64,000 nt of DNA from Lagopus muta (Eukaryota > Chordata > Aves > Galliformes > Phasianidae), in the NCBI RefSeq assembly GCF_023343835.1, contig NC_064444.1, positions 18,513,219 through 18,577,218 of the forward strand, written 5' to 3'. Within the stretch, counting starts at the first letter, position 1; each line of letters opens with the position of its first letter. The notes beneath the pieces are model-generated. The model saw only the letters and a program-made list of their open reading frames with translations, did no database searches and had not been told where the DNA came from. A program made the translations under genes and the position numbers. Shown here piece by piece: positions 39,190-64,000 of the stretch.

Positions 39190-40723
39190 ATGGAGGGCGG
39201 CGAGGCGAGCGGCGGGGGTCTGCTGCAGCAGATCCTCAGCCTCCGCCTGGTGCCTCGCGTCGGTAACGGCACCACCTACTCCAGCCCGCTGTCCACATTC
39301 CCAGGTACGACCTCTCCGCCCCGAGCCCCGCCTGCCCTTCCCGGGGCTCTCTCGGAGGGCTCCGGGCCCGGGCCGGCCCTGACCGCCGCTCTCCCCGCAG
39401 AGATGTGGTACGGCGTCTTCCTGTGGGCCCTCGTCTCCTCGCTCTCCTTCCACGTCCCCGCCGCTCTGCTCGCTCTCTTCACCCTCCGGCACCACAAGTA
39501 CGGCAGGTTCATGTCCGTCAGCCTCCTGCTGATGGGCATCGTGGGACCCATCACCGCCGGCATCCTGACAAGTAGGGGTGGCCGGGGGGTATTTGGGAGG
39601 GCAGCTCTGGGGAGCGGGGCAGCTCGGGTGGGGCTGAAGCGAGGTTCCGGCAGAGCTTTCCCAACTGCTGGCCCGGTGGGTACGCAGGCTGGATGGATGG
39701 GCTTTGTGGACTTCGGTCACAACATCCCAAGCGTTGCTGCAGGGTTGGGGCAGAATGGCTGGAAAGCTGTGCAGAGGGAAAACGTCTGGGGGTGTGAGCT
39801 GAAAGCTGCTGAACTGAGCCAGCAGCGTGCCCAGGTGGGTGTGGAGCCCAGCGACATCCCGGCTTCTGACAGCAGCAGAGCAGGCAGAAGGGACTGTCTC
39901 TCTATATGGTGCTGCTGGGGGCACACCTCAGTGCTGTGCTGAGCGCTGGGCCCCTCGGTGCAGGAGAGACGAGGAGGTCCTGGAGTGTGCCCAGGGAAGG
40001 GAGCGGAGCTGTGAGGGGTCTGAGCACAGTGCTGTGGGAGCGGCTGAGGGAACGGGGTGGATCAGCGTGGAGAAGAGGACCTCAGGGCAGAGCTCTGCAG
40101 CCCTGACAGGAGGCTGTGGGAGGGGATGTCAGCCTCTGCTCCCAGGTAACGGCGACAGGGTGAGAGGTGGTGGCCTCAGGTTGTGCTAGATGAAGTTCAG
40201 GCTGGATATTAGGAACAATTCCTTCTCTAAGGGAGTGATGAGGCACTGGTGCAGCTGCCCAGGGAGGTGGTGTTCCCAGAGGTGTTCAAGAACCATGGAG
40301 ATATGGCACTGAGAGACATGGTCAGTGAGCATGGTGAGGCTGGGGGAGGTTGGACTAGGTGATCTTAGTGTTTTTTTCCAACCTTAATAATACTGTCGTG
40401 TGTTGTGATCTGCATGTGTTGCTTCTGCTGAGGTTTCTCATGGATCTGCCTCCACCTGCTTATCTGCAGAGCCTTCTCCCGAAGAGCCTTGCATTCCCTC
40501 CAGTTAAATCCCTCCCTGTATTCCCGTAGCGCAGCAGTACGGCTCTCATTGCCATCACACAGTAATATTTCTGCTTTTCCTCTCCTCCACAGGTGCAGCT
40601 ATTGCTGGAGTTTACAGAGCCGCTGGGAAAAAAATGATTCCTTTTGAAGCCCTCATTTTTGGAGTGGGTCAGACGTTCTGTGTGGTGGTGGTTTCATTCC
40701 TGCGGATTTTGGCCACCCTGTAG
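39190..40723 (+). CDS. TMEM170A: TMEM170A (transmembrane protein 170A), complete
   Basis: TMEM170A is a small multipass membrane protein of the ER and nuclear envelope, reported to influence ER sheet formation. The three coding exons are 39190-39304, 39401-39571 and 40593-40723 (stop TAG at 40721-40723), giving 138 residues; human is recalled as about 144. The frame closes exactly across both introns. The N-terminus carries LLQQILSLRLVPRVGNGT with an N-glycosylation sequon at N26. Three hydrophobic segments lie near residues 43-67, 77-101 and 114-136. The blocks EMWYGVFLWALVSSL, RHHKYGRFMSVS and SFLRILATL are near identical to human TMEM170A and unlike TMEM170B. The start ATG is chosen from this N-terminal match; the frame upstream is open but lies in the promoter. 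The gene is head-to-head with CFDP1 and convergent with SLC12A3. Confidence 0.96.
40186..40393 (+). repeat. CR1 LINE 3' fragment in TMEM170A intron 2
   Basis: It reads 'gttcaggctggatattagga', 'agggagtgatgaggcactgg', 'gcagctgcccagggaggtgg' and near the end 'ggttggactaggtgatctta'. It lies 200 bp upstream of TMEM170A exon 3, in gene orientation. Confidence 0.9.
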
Positions 40724-42368
40724 CTTTCCTCCAGATGTTGGTGATTGAAAATGGAAGCGAAACATCTGCAGCACGCCTGGTGTCTGTGAAGGCAGTAACC
40801 AGGGAGCACAGCTTAGATGGCACCTTGGCGTGCGTTTCCTCCCCACTGCAAAGCTGCATGAAGGCATCTGCTGCCTCAGGCCGGTGGCAGGGCTCCCTGA
40901 CTGTGATAAGCAGGAATCTCCTCGCAGAGCCTGGCCTGAAGGGCCGCTTGCCACAGATGTGATGGAGAACGTGCTTTCTGTAACTTATCTTGCTCCTACA
41001 GCAACCATAACATCCAGGTTTGTTCTTCAGCACTGCTGAAGCTGTGTCACCAGCCCTGAGTGAGTGCTGGCAGCCAGGCTCTGGTGCTGGCTGCTTGCTG
41101 GCCGCTCCATGGGGCTGCAGTCTGCTTCAGAAATTGAGGTGAAAATGGTTCATTTCGTTACGTTCTTGTAACGCTAAGTGCCAAGTGAAACTTTGTTTTC
41201 CTGGAGGATAGGCAGAGGGCTCTGGCAGAGACTCGCTGACCTCTGGTGGGTGACAAATTGTAGCAACAGAGTAACTGAACTGCTGGGGGGCGAGAGCGTG
41301 GCTGTGGGTGGTGTGATGTGTTCAGAGCTCACTTTGCAGTGAACCCAAAGCTCTTTTAATGTGATTCTTTTTTTTTTTTATTTTTCCTTTTAATGAGAAT
41401 CTTCCTTTATTGTTTTCTTTTCTGGCCCCATCTTCCTTATGCCAGGTCATGGTCGTAGTGAGACTGGGGAGCAGCAAAAGAAAAAAACCAAACATTTTAA
41501 ATGGATGAAAGTGCAAAATTGTGGCTGAGAGCTGTGATTATGAGTGCTGAGGCATGGGAAATCACCAGTGTAGTAATGATTGTAGTCTTTATGAACTTCA
41601 TTGCAGTGAAACTCTTCCGAAGCTGTGCCTCCTGCACAGGAGCTGCACCCTGCTGCTCACAGCACAACTCTCGGGGTGCACGAATGTGTGCTTTTGCTTT
41701 GAAGGAGACCTGTGGTGTTGCTCTCCTTTCACTTGTTGAACGTAGGTGTGTGACTGAGCATCTCTGCAGGTATTCAGACACCACAGCTGGCATATGTAGA
41801 ACTCAGCACCCTGCCTTGGTGACCCTGTGGGTGAGAACCTGGTGCCTTTTTGGGGCATAGAGGCCATGTGTTGTGTTTTAAACACCCAGCCTGTGGCACC
41901 TGAGAGCTTCCCAGCTGTCAGCACTGAGCTGTGCAAAAATAAGCCCAGACCAACTCCTTCTGGCCATGCTACAGTCTCTCCTAATGCGTTGGTTTGGTTT
42001 AAATGGTATTTAACTAATTCTGAGCTCTGCCCTGTCTTCCAGAGGTGTGCTGTGCAGTCAGGGCTCTCTGGTCTGTTTTCTGGGCCCACAGGGAAGCTGG
42101 CACTGAATGCTGAGGATTTTGCTGGGTGGCACAGCAATCTGTTAGCAGCTGATTGGAGGAAGGCACCATCTGTGTCCAGCCTCCAGGCCGTGCTTCCCAC
42201 CTGTGTGGTGACAGAAATCCTTTGCTCTCCAGATCAGCTTACCTTTTGTAGCAAGTTTTTGCAAGGCCACAAACACAACGGCCCCTGTGCTGAAACAACT
42301 CCAATCAAGGTCCTACGCTGATCATGAAAGCAATTCTCTCACTGTGCTAAGATGTCTTGTGAATGGTC

Positions 42369-42387
42369 TTTTTTTTTTTTTTTTTTT
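42369..42387 (+). repeat. T19 homopolymer
   Basis: An uninterrupted run of 19 T in the probable TMEM170A 3' UTR, about 80 bp before its first poly(A) signal. Confidence 0.95.
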
Positions 42388-42388
42388 G

Positions 42389-42400
42389 CCAGCAGGTGGA
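42389..42400 (+). promoter_or_regulatory. CTCF-like core
   Basis: The sequence CCAGCAGGTGGA matches 11 of 12 positions of CCASYAGRKGGC. It follows a T19 run in the probable TMEM170A 3' UTR. Evidence is from the motif only. Confidence 0.3.
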
Positions 42401-42464
42401 GAGAGTCGTTTTTAAGGAGTTTTTAATGAAATTGCTCTAAAATGCAACCCATTTTAATCCAGGG

Positions 42465-42470
42465 AATAAA
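42465..42470 (+). terminator. Candidate poly(A) signal for TMEM170A (AATAAA)
   Basis: This is a canonical AATAAA about 1.74 kb after the TMEM170A stop codon. A second AATAAA lies at 42815-42820. Either or both could end the transcript. Confidence 0.5.
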
Positions 42471-42814
42471 ACTGTGAGTTCTAGTTTAATGTGAATCCTT
42501 CTCCTGAGGTGGGCAAGGTTCAGATTGTTAGTAAACACCACTGTAAGACTGCCTGATGGGTGCTGAGCACGAGCCCTTCTGTGTGCCGTGCTGTGCTTGT
42601 GGAGGAGGTTGGGCCTCTCCCTCTGCATCTTCCTCCTCCTTCCCCAAACCAAAGTCAGGAAAAATGATCTGTTTAGATACAGGGTGTTCCCTTTATCTCC
42701 ATCTGGAGTGAGGCAAGCTGGAGCTTTCAGCAGGTGTCTGTTGGCTTTGCTGGGACAGAAGGATTTAGGAAGGCTGGAATTCAGAAATGCTGAGAGCTGT
42801 TGCAGCGGGCTGGA

Positions 42815-42820
42815 AATAAA
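42815..42820 (+). terminator. Second candidate poly(A) signal for TMEM170A (AATAAA)
   Basis: This is a canonical hexamer 350 bp beyond the first candidate and about 600 bp before the convergent SLC12A3 3' end. Alternative polyadenylation between the two signals is possible. Confidence 0.35.
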
Positions 42821-43416
42821 CCCTGGGCACGGCTGGGAGAAGAGCAGTTCCTGCTGCACTGCGGTGTAACCTTGTCAAAAGCTGTAAACGACTTCTGAAA
42901 ATGGAAATGCTGAGGTGTCCTGGTGGGCAGGGCTGTGAGCCCCATCCACAAAGCCCTTCTGGCCTGAGAAAGTCGCTGCTTGAGCAGGTCTTGATTCGCC
43001 TCCTAGCCTCCTGTGTGCTGCTCTGCTTGGGTACAGCCCTGGCTTTGTGGCTCCTTAGCAAGTGCAGCTATCATGAACAAACCTTTGTATGATAGAGAGC
43101 TGTGTACATTTTATTTTTCTACTGACACTTCTCATCCTGGTGGCGATGATCAGTAAACGCTGTGATGATGGAGGTGAATGGAGTTGCACGTTTCTCCTGG
43201 GGGGGAATGTGGGGCAACAAGGATGCCAGCGTGGGGCTTTTGGAAACCAACCACGCTCACTTTTGCCATAGCAGGTTTTGCTGCCTTGGAGCCCCGCAGC
43301 CCCATTGCAGCCATTTGGGCATTGCTGTGAACCCCACACGTCTGGTACTGCCCCAAACCCCCTGGAATCGCTCAAACGCAGCCTGAAAAAAATCATGCGG
43401 CAGGGGTGTGGGAGGC

Positions 43417-50121
<6,705 letters not shown>

Positions 50122-50163
50122 GGTGGCTGTACGGGTCCCACTTTGTAGTGCTGGGGTCGGGGA

Positions 50164-50169
50164 TTTATA
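50164..50169 (-). promoter_or_regulatory. TATA box of SLC12A3
   Basis: The minus strand reads GGTATAAATCC, with TATAAA starting 48 nt upstream of the initiator ATG at 50121. A normal TATA-to-start distance puts transcription initiation near 50139, leaving a 5' UTR of only about 15-20 nt before a perfect GCCACCATGG start context. This is a tissue-specific-type promoter, unlike the CpG-island promoter of CFDP1/TMEM170A. Confidence 0.65.
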
Positions 50170-50277
50170 CCTGCAGAGCCACGCACGGCCCCACAGCACC
50201 TGGGGGGATGCGAGTGGCTGGAACCACCCCGAGCCGGTCAGGGGGAAAAAATAGCTGGAGGGGGTATCAAAACTGCT

Positions 50278-50324
50278 GTTATCAGCATCAGTGGCTGCCG
50301 GTGCCCGATCGCGGCACTGATAAC
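50278..50324. promoter_or_regulatory. Inverted pair of GATA-type motifs upstream of the SLC12A3 TATA box
   Basis: GTTATCAG (50278-50285) and CTGATAAC (50317-50324) form a perfect 8-bp inverted repeat with a 31-bp spacer, 110-155 bp upstream of the TATA box. Each half contains TGATAA, a GATA-factor core. Function is inferred from position and motif only. Confidence 0.35.
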
Positions 50325-50956
50325 GGATTTGAGATTAAGGCCCAAGGACAGAGCTACAGAGAAATGCGGCGGTTTTCCATAACAAATCTGGGTGGGAACT
50401 GAATGTTCCCAGGTGGGGGCCGGAGGTGAGCTCAGCGCTCTGCTCCTCTGCCCCTTCCCTGCGGCACTGCCCAGCAGATCCCACAAACCACAGCTGCATC
50501 ACTGCTGAAGGAGCTGAGCTGCGCCGGGAGCTGAACCCAAAGGAGAGGGGAACTGGAAGCCCCAGGGTGGAAAAGACCCCCACCCCAAAAAGGGGGATGG
50601 GTGGCTTTCGTGCAGGGCTCAATGTCACACATGCACTTAAATGCGCAACAGATAACATCGTGGAAGACAGCTAACAGGGCAGGTAACAACATTGGAGGGC
50701 AACGCTGCAGCCCATTGCAAATTCATCCCACTCACTTTGCGAGTTAATGGAAAATTTGGGTTGTCCAGCCACTGCCTCTGGTGGCCCTTTGCACTTGCAC
50801 AAACATTTCAACCTACTCTCTGGGCCTCGCTCTGCTCCCCACGCACGGTGCGCACGCACAGACACCGTCCTCAGTCCCACCTCGCCCATTCCTGCCACAC
50901 GGGCATCAGCTTCCACCAACACAGACAGCACCACACTGATGCCTCGAAGCCACAGC

Positions 50957-50962
50957 TTTATT
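50957..50962 (-). terminator. Candidate poly(A) signal for the mir-138-2 primary transcript
   Basis: A minus-strand AATAAA lies about 150 nt downstream of the mir-138-2 hairpin and well before the SLC12A3 promoter. It is the natural 3' end for a noncoding host transcript, though no transcript evidence is available. Confidence 0.4.
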
Positions 50963-51107
50963 TTAGAACCTCATTATCCCATCAGAAAACACAAACTTGT
51001 CCCAGACGGCACAGATCAGAGCCTCTCACGAATCAGAGGCCAGGCGCAGCAGCAAGATGCTCCAGGAGAGGCACGGAGGCTCCAGGAGGCGGGTGAAGGA
51101 AGTGGTA

Positions 51108-51190
51108 TGATGCAACCCTGGTGTAGTGAAATAGCCGGATAGTAGGAAGCGCTTGCCGTCGGCCTGATTCACAACACCAGCTGCAGCAAC
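51108..51190 (-). ncRNA. MIR138-2: microRNA precursor mir-138-2
   Basis: The mature miR-138-5p sequence occupies 51182-51160 on the minus strand; it begins AGCTGGTG and ends CAGGCCG, matching the full 23 nt as recalled. The 3p arm at 51135-51114 (GCTATTTC...CAGGGTT) differs from the recalled mammalian arm by one base in the middle. The two arms pair as a stem around a short loop at 51159-51136, extended by complementary GTTGCTGC and TGCAAC-type flanks. miR-138 is known for roles in neurons, where it limits dendritic spine growth. Its place between NUP93 and SLC12A3, on their strand, matches human MIR138-2 at 16q13. Confidence 0.96.
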
Positions 51191-53466
51191 AATACCCGGC
51201 CGTCCCGCGGCGTCGCAGGGGCTGCAGGCAGATGAGGAATGCTCTGTGCCCGTCGTGGCCATTAAACGTGTCAAACCAACCTTCATCCGGTCCGTGGAGC
51301 ACAGCTCAGTACTCCACAGGGAGACTCTGTTAAAGCCTGTCAAAGCAGAGATCCCTGCAGCCCTCAGGGAAGCTTTAACCACCCCATTTCCCTCCTCAGA
51401 GGCAGCCCAGCACACTGGGCACTGCTGCCCAGAGTGGGACTGGGACTGAGCACTGCAGGGCAGGACCGAGCCCCCACCTGCAGGGAAGGAACCTGCAAAG
51501 AGAAGAGAGATGGTTATCACCGCTCCCACCTTGCTGCACCCTGTCCCCCCATCTGACCTCCATCCCACAAGGGCAGATTGCAGCACACAGACAGCTGAAG
51601 GCTTGCAGGCAAAGCGCTGTGGTTTGCTGAAGCCTGGGGTTGTTGGGGACAGACAGTGGTGTGCTTGCTGGCGTGTATTCAGCTCCTGCAGAAGGAAATC
51701 AGCAAATAATCCTAAATTCACCTTACACAAAGGGAGCAAAGTCACATCCTCATCATAACGGGCTGGGAATCAGCAGCCACCAGCACTGCCCACTGTGAGG
51801 TGGCCAAGCTCACACCAATGGGCCCAAAGGAGCCGGAACCATCAGGGTGAAGAGAGCCCCCAGGAGCAGAGCAGCCTGCGTTCCCAGCCATCACACAGCC
51901 CCCCGCTGGGACATGGATGACAGCAGCTTGGGAGAGGGCACGAGCAAACTCTGCTCACAGCAATTGCATGTAGGAAATTGAGGTTGCTCTCGAAGCCTGA
52001 CATAAGAAAGGAAGCACTCCTCCCGTCAGAATGGACAGTGGCAATGCCTTCCAATAGGCTGCTCTGAACAACGCATCAATTCTAACATCCCCAAAACCCA
52101 CAGAAAGCCACGGTGGAGGCTGCCCGCTAACAAAGTCAGGGCAGGAAGGCACTGAGGTTACCGACCCTGCAGCAGAACGCCTGGTGGTCCGACACAGCAG
52201 GGAGCAGAAGCAGGCTGCTCTTTCCAGAAGTACAAGTCCTTAAGCATAAAGCTGGAAGGCGTGGGGTAGGGAGAAACAGTGGCATCTGGAAGAACACGAG
52301 GTGCCATCTGCAGCAAAGCAGCGTACGGCAGTCAGCAGCGAGCTCAGTGCGCGGGGAGGAGAGCCAGGTGTCTGCAGCTGGGCTGGGATGTGGAGCTGGA
52401 GCATGGGAGGATGGGGTGCTGCAAGTCACCACCTGCACAGACATGAGAAGAAAGCACAGGGCAGTCAGTAGCTAAAGACTCCGATTGCCCTCAGCACCCC
52501 TGCCCACCCCTCGGCACCTGTGTCTTGCACAGAGCAGTGCTGGGCCTTAACCTGCAGCAAGGGTCCCAGGCCTTTGGATCCCTGCGGCTGGTTCCTGGGG
52601 CAGCACAGCACAGAGGGGCTTTCCTGGCCTTCAGAACAAAGCATGGAACGCTTCAGCAGCTGCTCAGCCTGGAAGGGCCAGCAGGACTGGCATCACAGCC
52701 TTCCTCAAAGGTCATTAGGTGTAAGGCTGGAAATGAGCACATCAGCGAGCAGCACAGCAGAGCAGGGAACAACGGCAGCCTTTCCAGAAGGGGCCAAGTA
52801 GTGCTGCCCCTCCGCTCGGGTCAGGGGCTGCCTGAGGACACACAGCCTGCCAGGAGAAAGGACACACTGCACAACGCACTCCTGAGCCTGTCTGGCTTCA
52901 GGGCTCCCCACGTCACCGTCCTCCAAGCTGCTTCAACCTTCGCTGTGCTGCAGAAATGCCCGGTGCCACACGCAGCCCCCAGCGCCCCCAGCAGCCCCCA
53001 GCTGCTCATACGTGTCCTTGGGGGGATGATGGCAAGTTGGCTCTCTGCTTCCCATCCAAAAGTTCATCTAAATTCACGCCACAATAGTTTTGGTAGAAAG
53101 GTAGTTAGGAAGTTGGTCAAACATCCCCTAGCGCAGGTTACGCTTACAGCCATACTGAAAAAAAATAAAAATAAAATAATTAATTGTCTCCCACAGTAAT
53201 GCAGCGTGCAAAGGTTGGAATCGGCTCCCCTGCTTTGTTGCCTGCTCTGTGACCAGAAGTGCACGCGCTCTCATATCCCAGCAACACGGAGTGAGGGCAG
53301 GACAGCAGTGCAGGGGGCTGCAGAACCGACTTTTCTCCATACTTACTCTCTGAGAATGATTTTCTAAAGATAAACCAATTTCTTTTTTTTTAAATGAACA
53401 AACACATAAAAACACAAAAGAACAGCAAAAATGAAAATATCAAAAAACAAATAGAAATCAAAGAAA

Positions 53467-53472
53467 TTTATT
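53467..53472 (-). terminator. NUP93 poly(A) signal
   Basis: A minus-strand AATAAA lies 100 nt downstream of the NUP93 stop codon and implies a 3' UTR of about 120-130 nt ending near 53445-53455. It is the first canonical hexamer after the stop. Confidence 0.65.
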
Positions 53473-53571
53473 TCCATCAACGAAAATACAGAATACAAAA
53501 GGGCTCTGGTCCCAGCCCCAGATGCACTACCAACAGGCCCGGCTGCTGAGCCCTGAGCCAAAGCTTCTCTG

Positions 53572-63419
<9,848 letters not shown>

Positions 63420-64000
63420 CTAAAGAAAAAAACAGCTCAGATGTTTCAACTTGCCTTTGCACAAGGGATGTGCTCAGAAGATATTCATTCCATCTGAAGC
63501 CGTGTTAAGATCTGACCAACTAACAAACTACAGCTCACCATGGCAGGTTCACCCACTGCTAGAAAACAAAGACCTCCAAAGCAGTGGCAGCAGAAACACG
63601 CAGAGGACTCAATGATCCTTCTGCATCTGAATATGCCATCAAACTTGACTACTGGGACTCAGAACACCAACAAGGTGATAAACATAATTACAATCTCTTT
63701 ATTTTTTGACCAGTCTTAAATATACCACTTTATTCCCCCTGTTTGACAGGTGCTGACCAGCACTTATCAAGCATCTGAAGCTGTAAAAACCATCTGCTGG
63801 AGAAAGTGACTTCTTCCTGTCAACTGACACCAACATTTGAGCCAGAAAGAAAAATGCCCAAAGCATTCTTGTTGTAGCAAGCTAAAACTTCTAGTAAAAA
63901 CAGCTGACAAAGATTGGTGTGAAGTAAAGAACGTGACCCTGCCACAAAAGCTGTGTCCCCAAAATCACATCCAGTAGGACAGAGGGCAAGAGGAGCCCAG

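Larger units (their letters stand above)
40724..43399 (+). other. TMEM170A 3' UTR and TMEM170A-SLC12A3 intergenic stretch
   Basis: After the TMEM170A stop, the first clear plus-strand AATAAA signals are at 42465-42470 and 42815-42820, so the 3' UTR probably runs about 1.75-2.1 kb. The stretch has AU-rich parts, a T19 run at 42369-42387, and a CTCF-like core directly after it. A 200-codon minus-strand frame inside it has no recognisable domain and is treated as chance. The rest, up to the SLC12A3 3' end near 43400, shows nothing else identifiable. Confidence 0.55.
50170..53444 (-). other. SLC12A3-NUP93 intergenic interval containing mir-138-2
   Basis: The interval runs from the SLC12A3 promoter to the probable NUP93 3' end. 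It holds the mir-138-2 hairpin and a candidate poly(A) signal for its primary transcript. The longest open frames (239 codons minus at 51026-51745, 224 codons plus at 52525-53199) show no recognisable domain and are treated as chance. An A-rich, AATAAAA-type low-complexity run lies near 53160-53180. Nothing else was identified. Confidence 0.6.

Noticed and set aside
39031-39924. 297-codon minus-strand open frame
   Set aside because: It is antisense to TMEM170A in a CpG island, where stop codons are rare. It has low-complexity composition and no domain.
38641-39942. 433-codon plus-strand open frame
   Set aside because: It is a run-through of antisense CFDP1 exons 1-2, the promoter, TMEM170A exons 1-2 and retained introns in GC-rich DNA. 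Only the TMEM170A exon parts are coding.
41598-42200. 200-codon minus-strand frame
   Set aside because: It lies antisense within the probable TMEM170A 3' UTR and has no recognisable protein family.
51026-51745. 239-codon minus-strand frame across mir-138-2
   Set aside because: It contains the complete microRNA hairpin, has no recognisable domain, and its composition is like the surrounding noncoding DNA.
52525-53199. 224-codon plus-strand frame downstream of NUP93
   Set aside because: No domain, no splice or promoter support, and a Lys/Asn-rich end made by an A-rich low-complexity run. Treated as chance, though transcript data could change this.

Overview
This is vertebrate nuclear DNA from a bird, most likely a galliform such as chicken. 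It has many CR1 LINE tails ending in ATTCTATG or ATTCTGTG repeats, multi-exon genes with very short introns, and protein sequences close to mammalian orthologues recalled from memory. No database search was run. Every splice junction given was read by eye from GT (or GC) donors and AG acceptors, and exon lengths were checked so that the reading frame closes.

Layout. (1) 1-38872, minus strand: the 5' five coding exons of CFDP1, a chromatin-associated BCNT-family protein. The first exon is at 38872 and the fifth at 22963. The remaining C-terminal BCNT exons were not found and probably lie left of the window, so 1-22962 is read as intron 5 and 23068-37115 as intron 4. Both introns hold only old CR1 pieces and some AT-rich, possibly conserved noncoding stretches. 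(2) 38873-39189: a 317-bp CpG-rich head-to-head promoter. (3) 39190-40723, plus strand: complete three-exon TMEM170A, with a probable 3' UTR to about 42.5-42.8 kb. (4) 43418-50121, minus strand: the complete 26-exon SLC12A3, the thiazide-sensitive Na-Cl cotransporter, 1014 residues, with a TATA box and very short predicted UTRs. (5) 51108-51190, minus strand: the microRNA precursor mir-138-2. (6) 53572-63419, minus strand: the last 11 coding exons of NUP93, ending in the conserved C-terminus. Its 5' half lies beyond the right edge.

The genes do not form one pathway. CFDP1 acts on chromatin, TMEM170A is an ER/nuclear-envelope membrane protein, NUP93 is an inner-ring nucleoporin, and SLC12A3 is a plasma-membrane cotransporter under WNK-SPAK control. 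The order NUP93 - mir-138-2 - SLC12A3 matches human 16q13. CFDP1 - TMEM170A belongs to human 16q23.1, so the interval between TMEM170A and SLC12A3 marks an evolutionary rearrangement junction relative to human. No undescribed system was found. The most useful observations are compact-gene features: a poly(A) signal overlapping a stop codon, in-frame stop-free small introns, a GC-AG intron, a bidirectional promoter, and a candidate 3' end for the mir-138-2 primary transcript.
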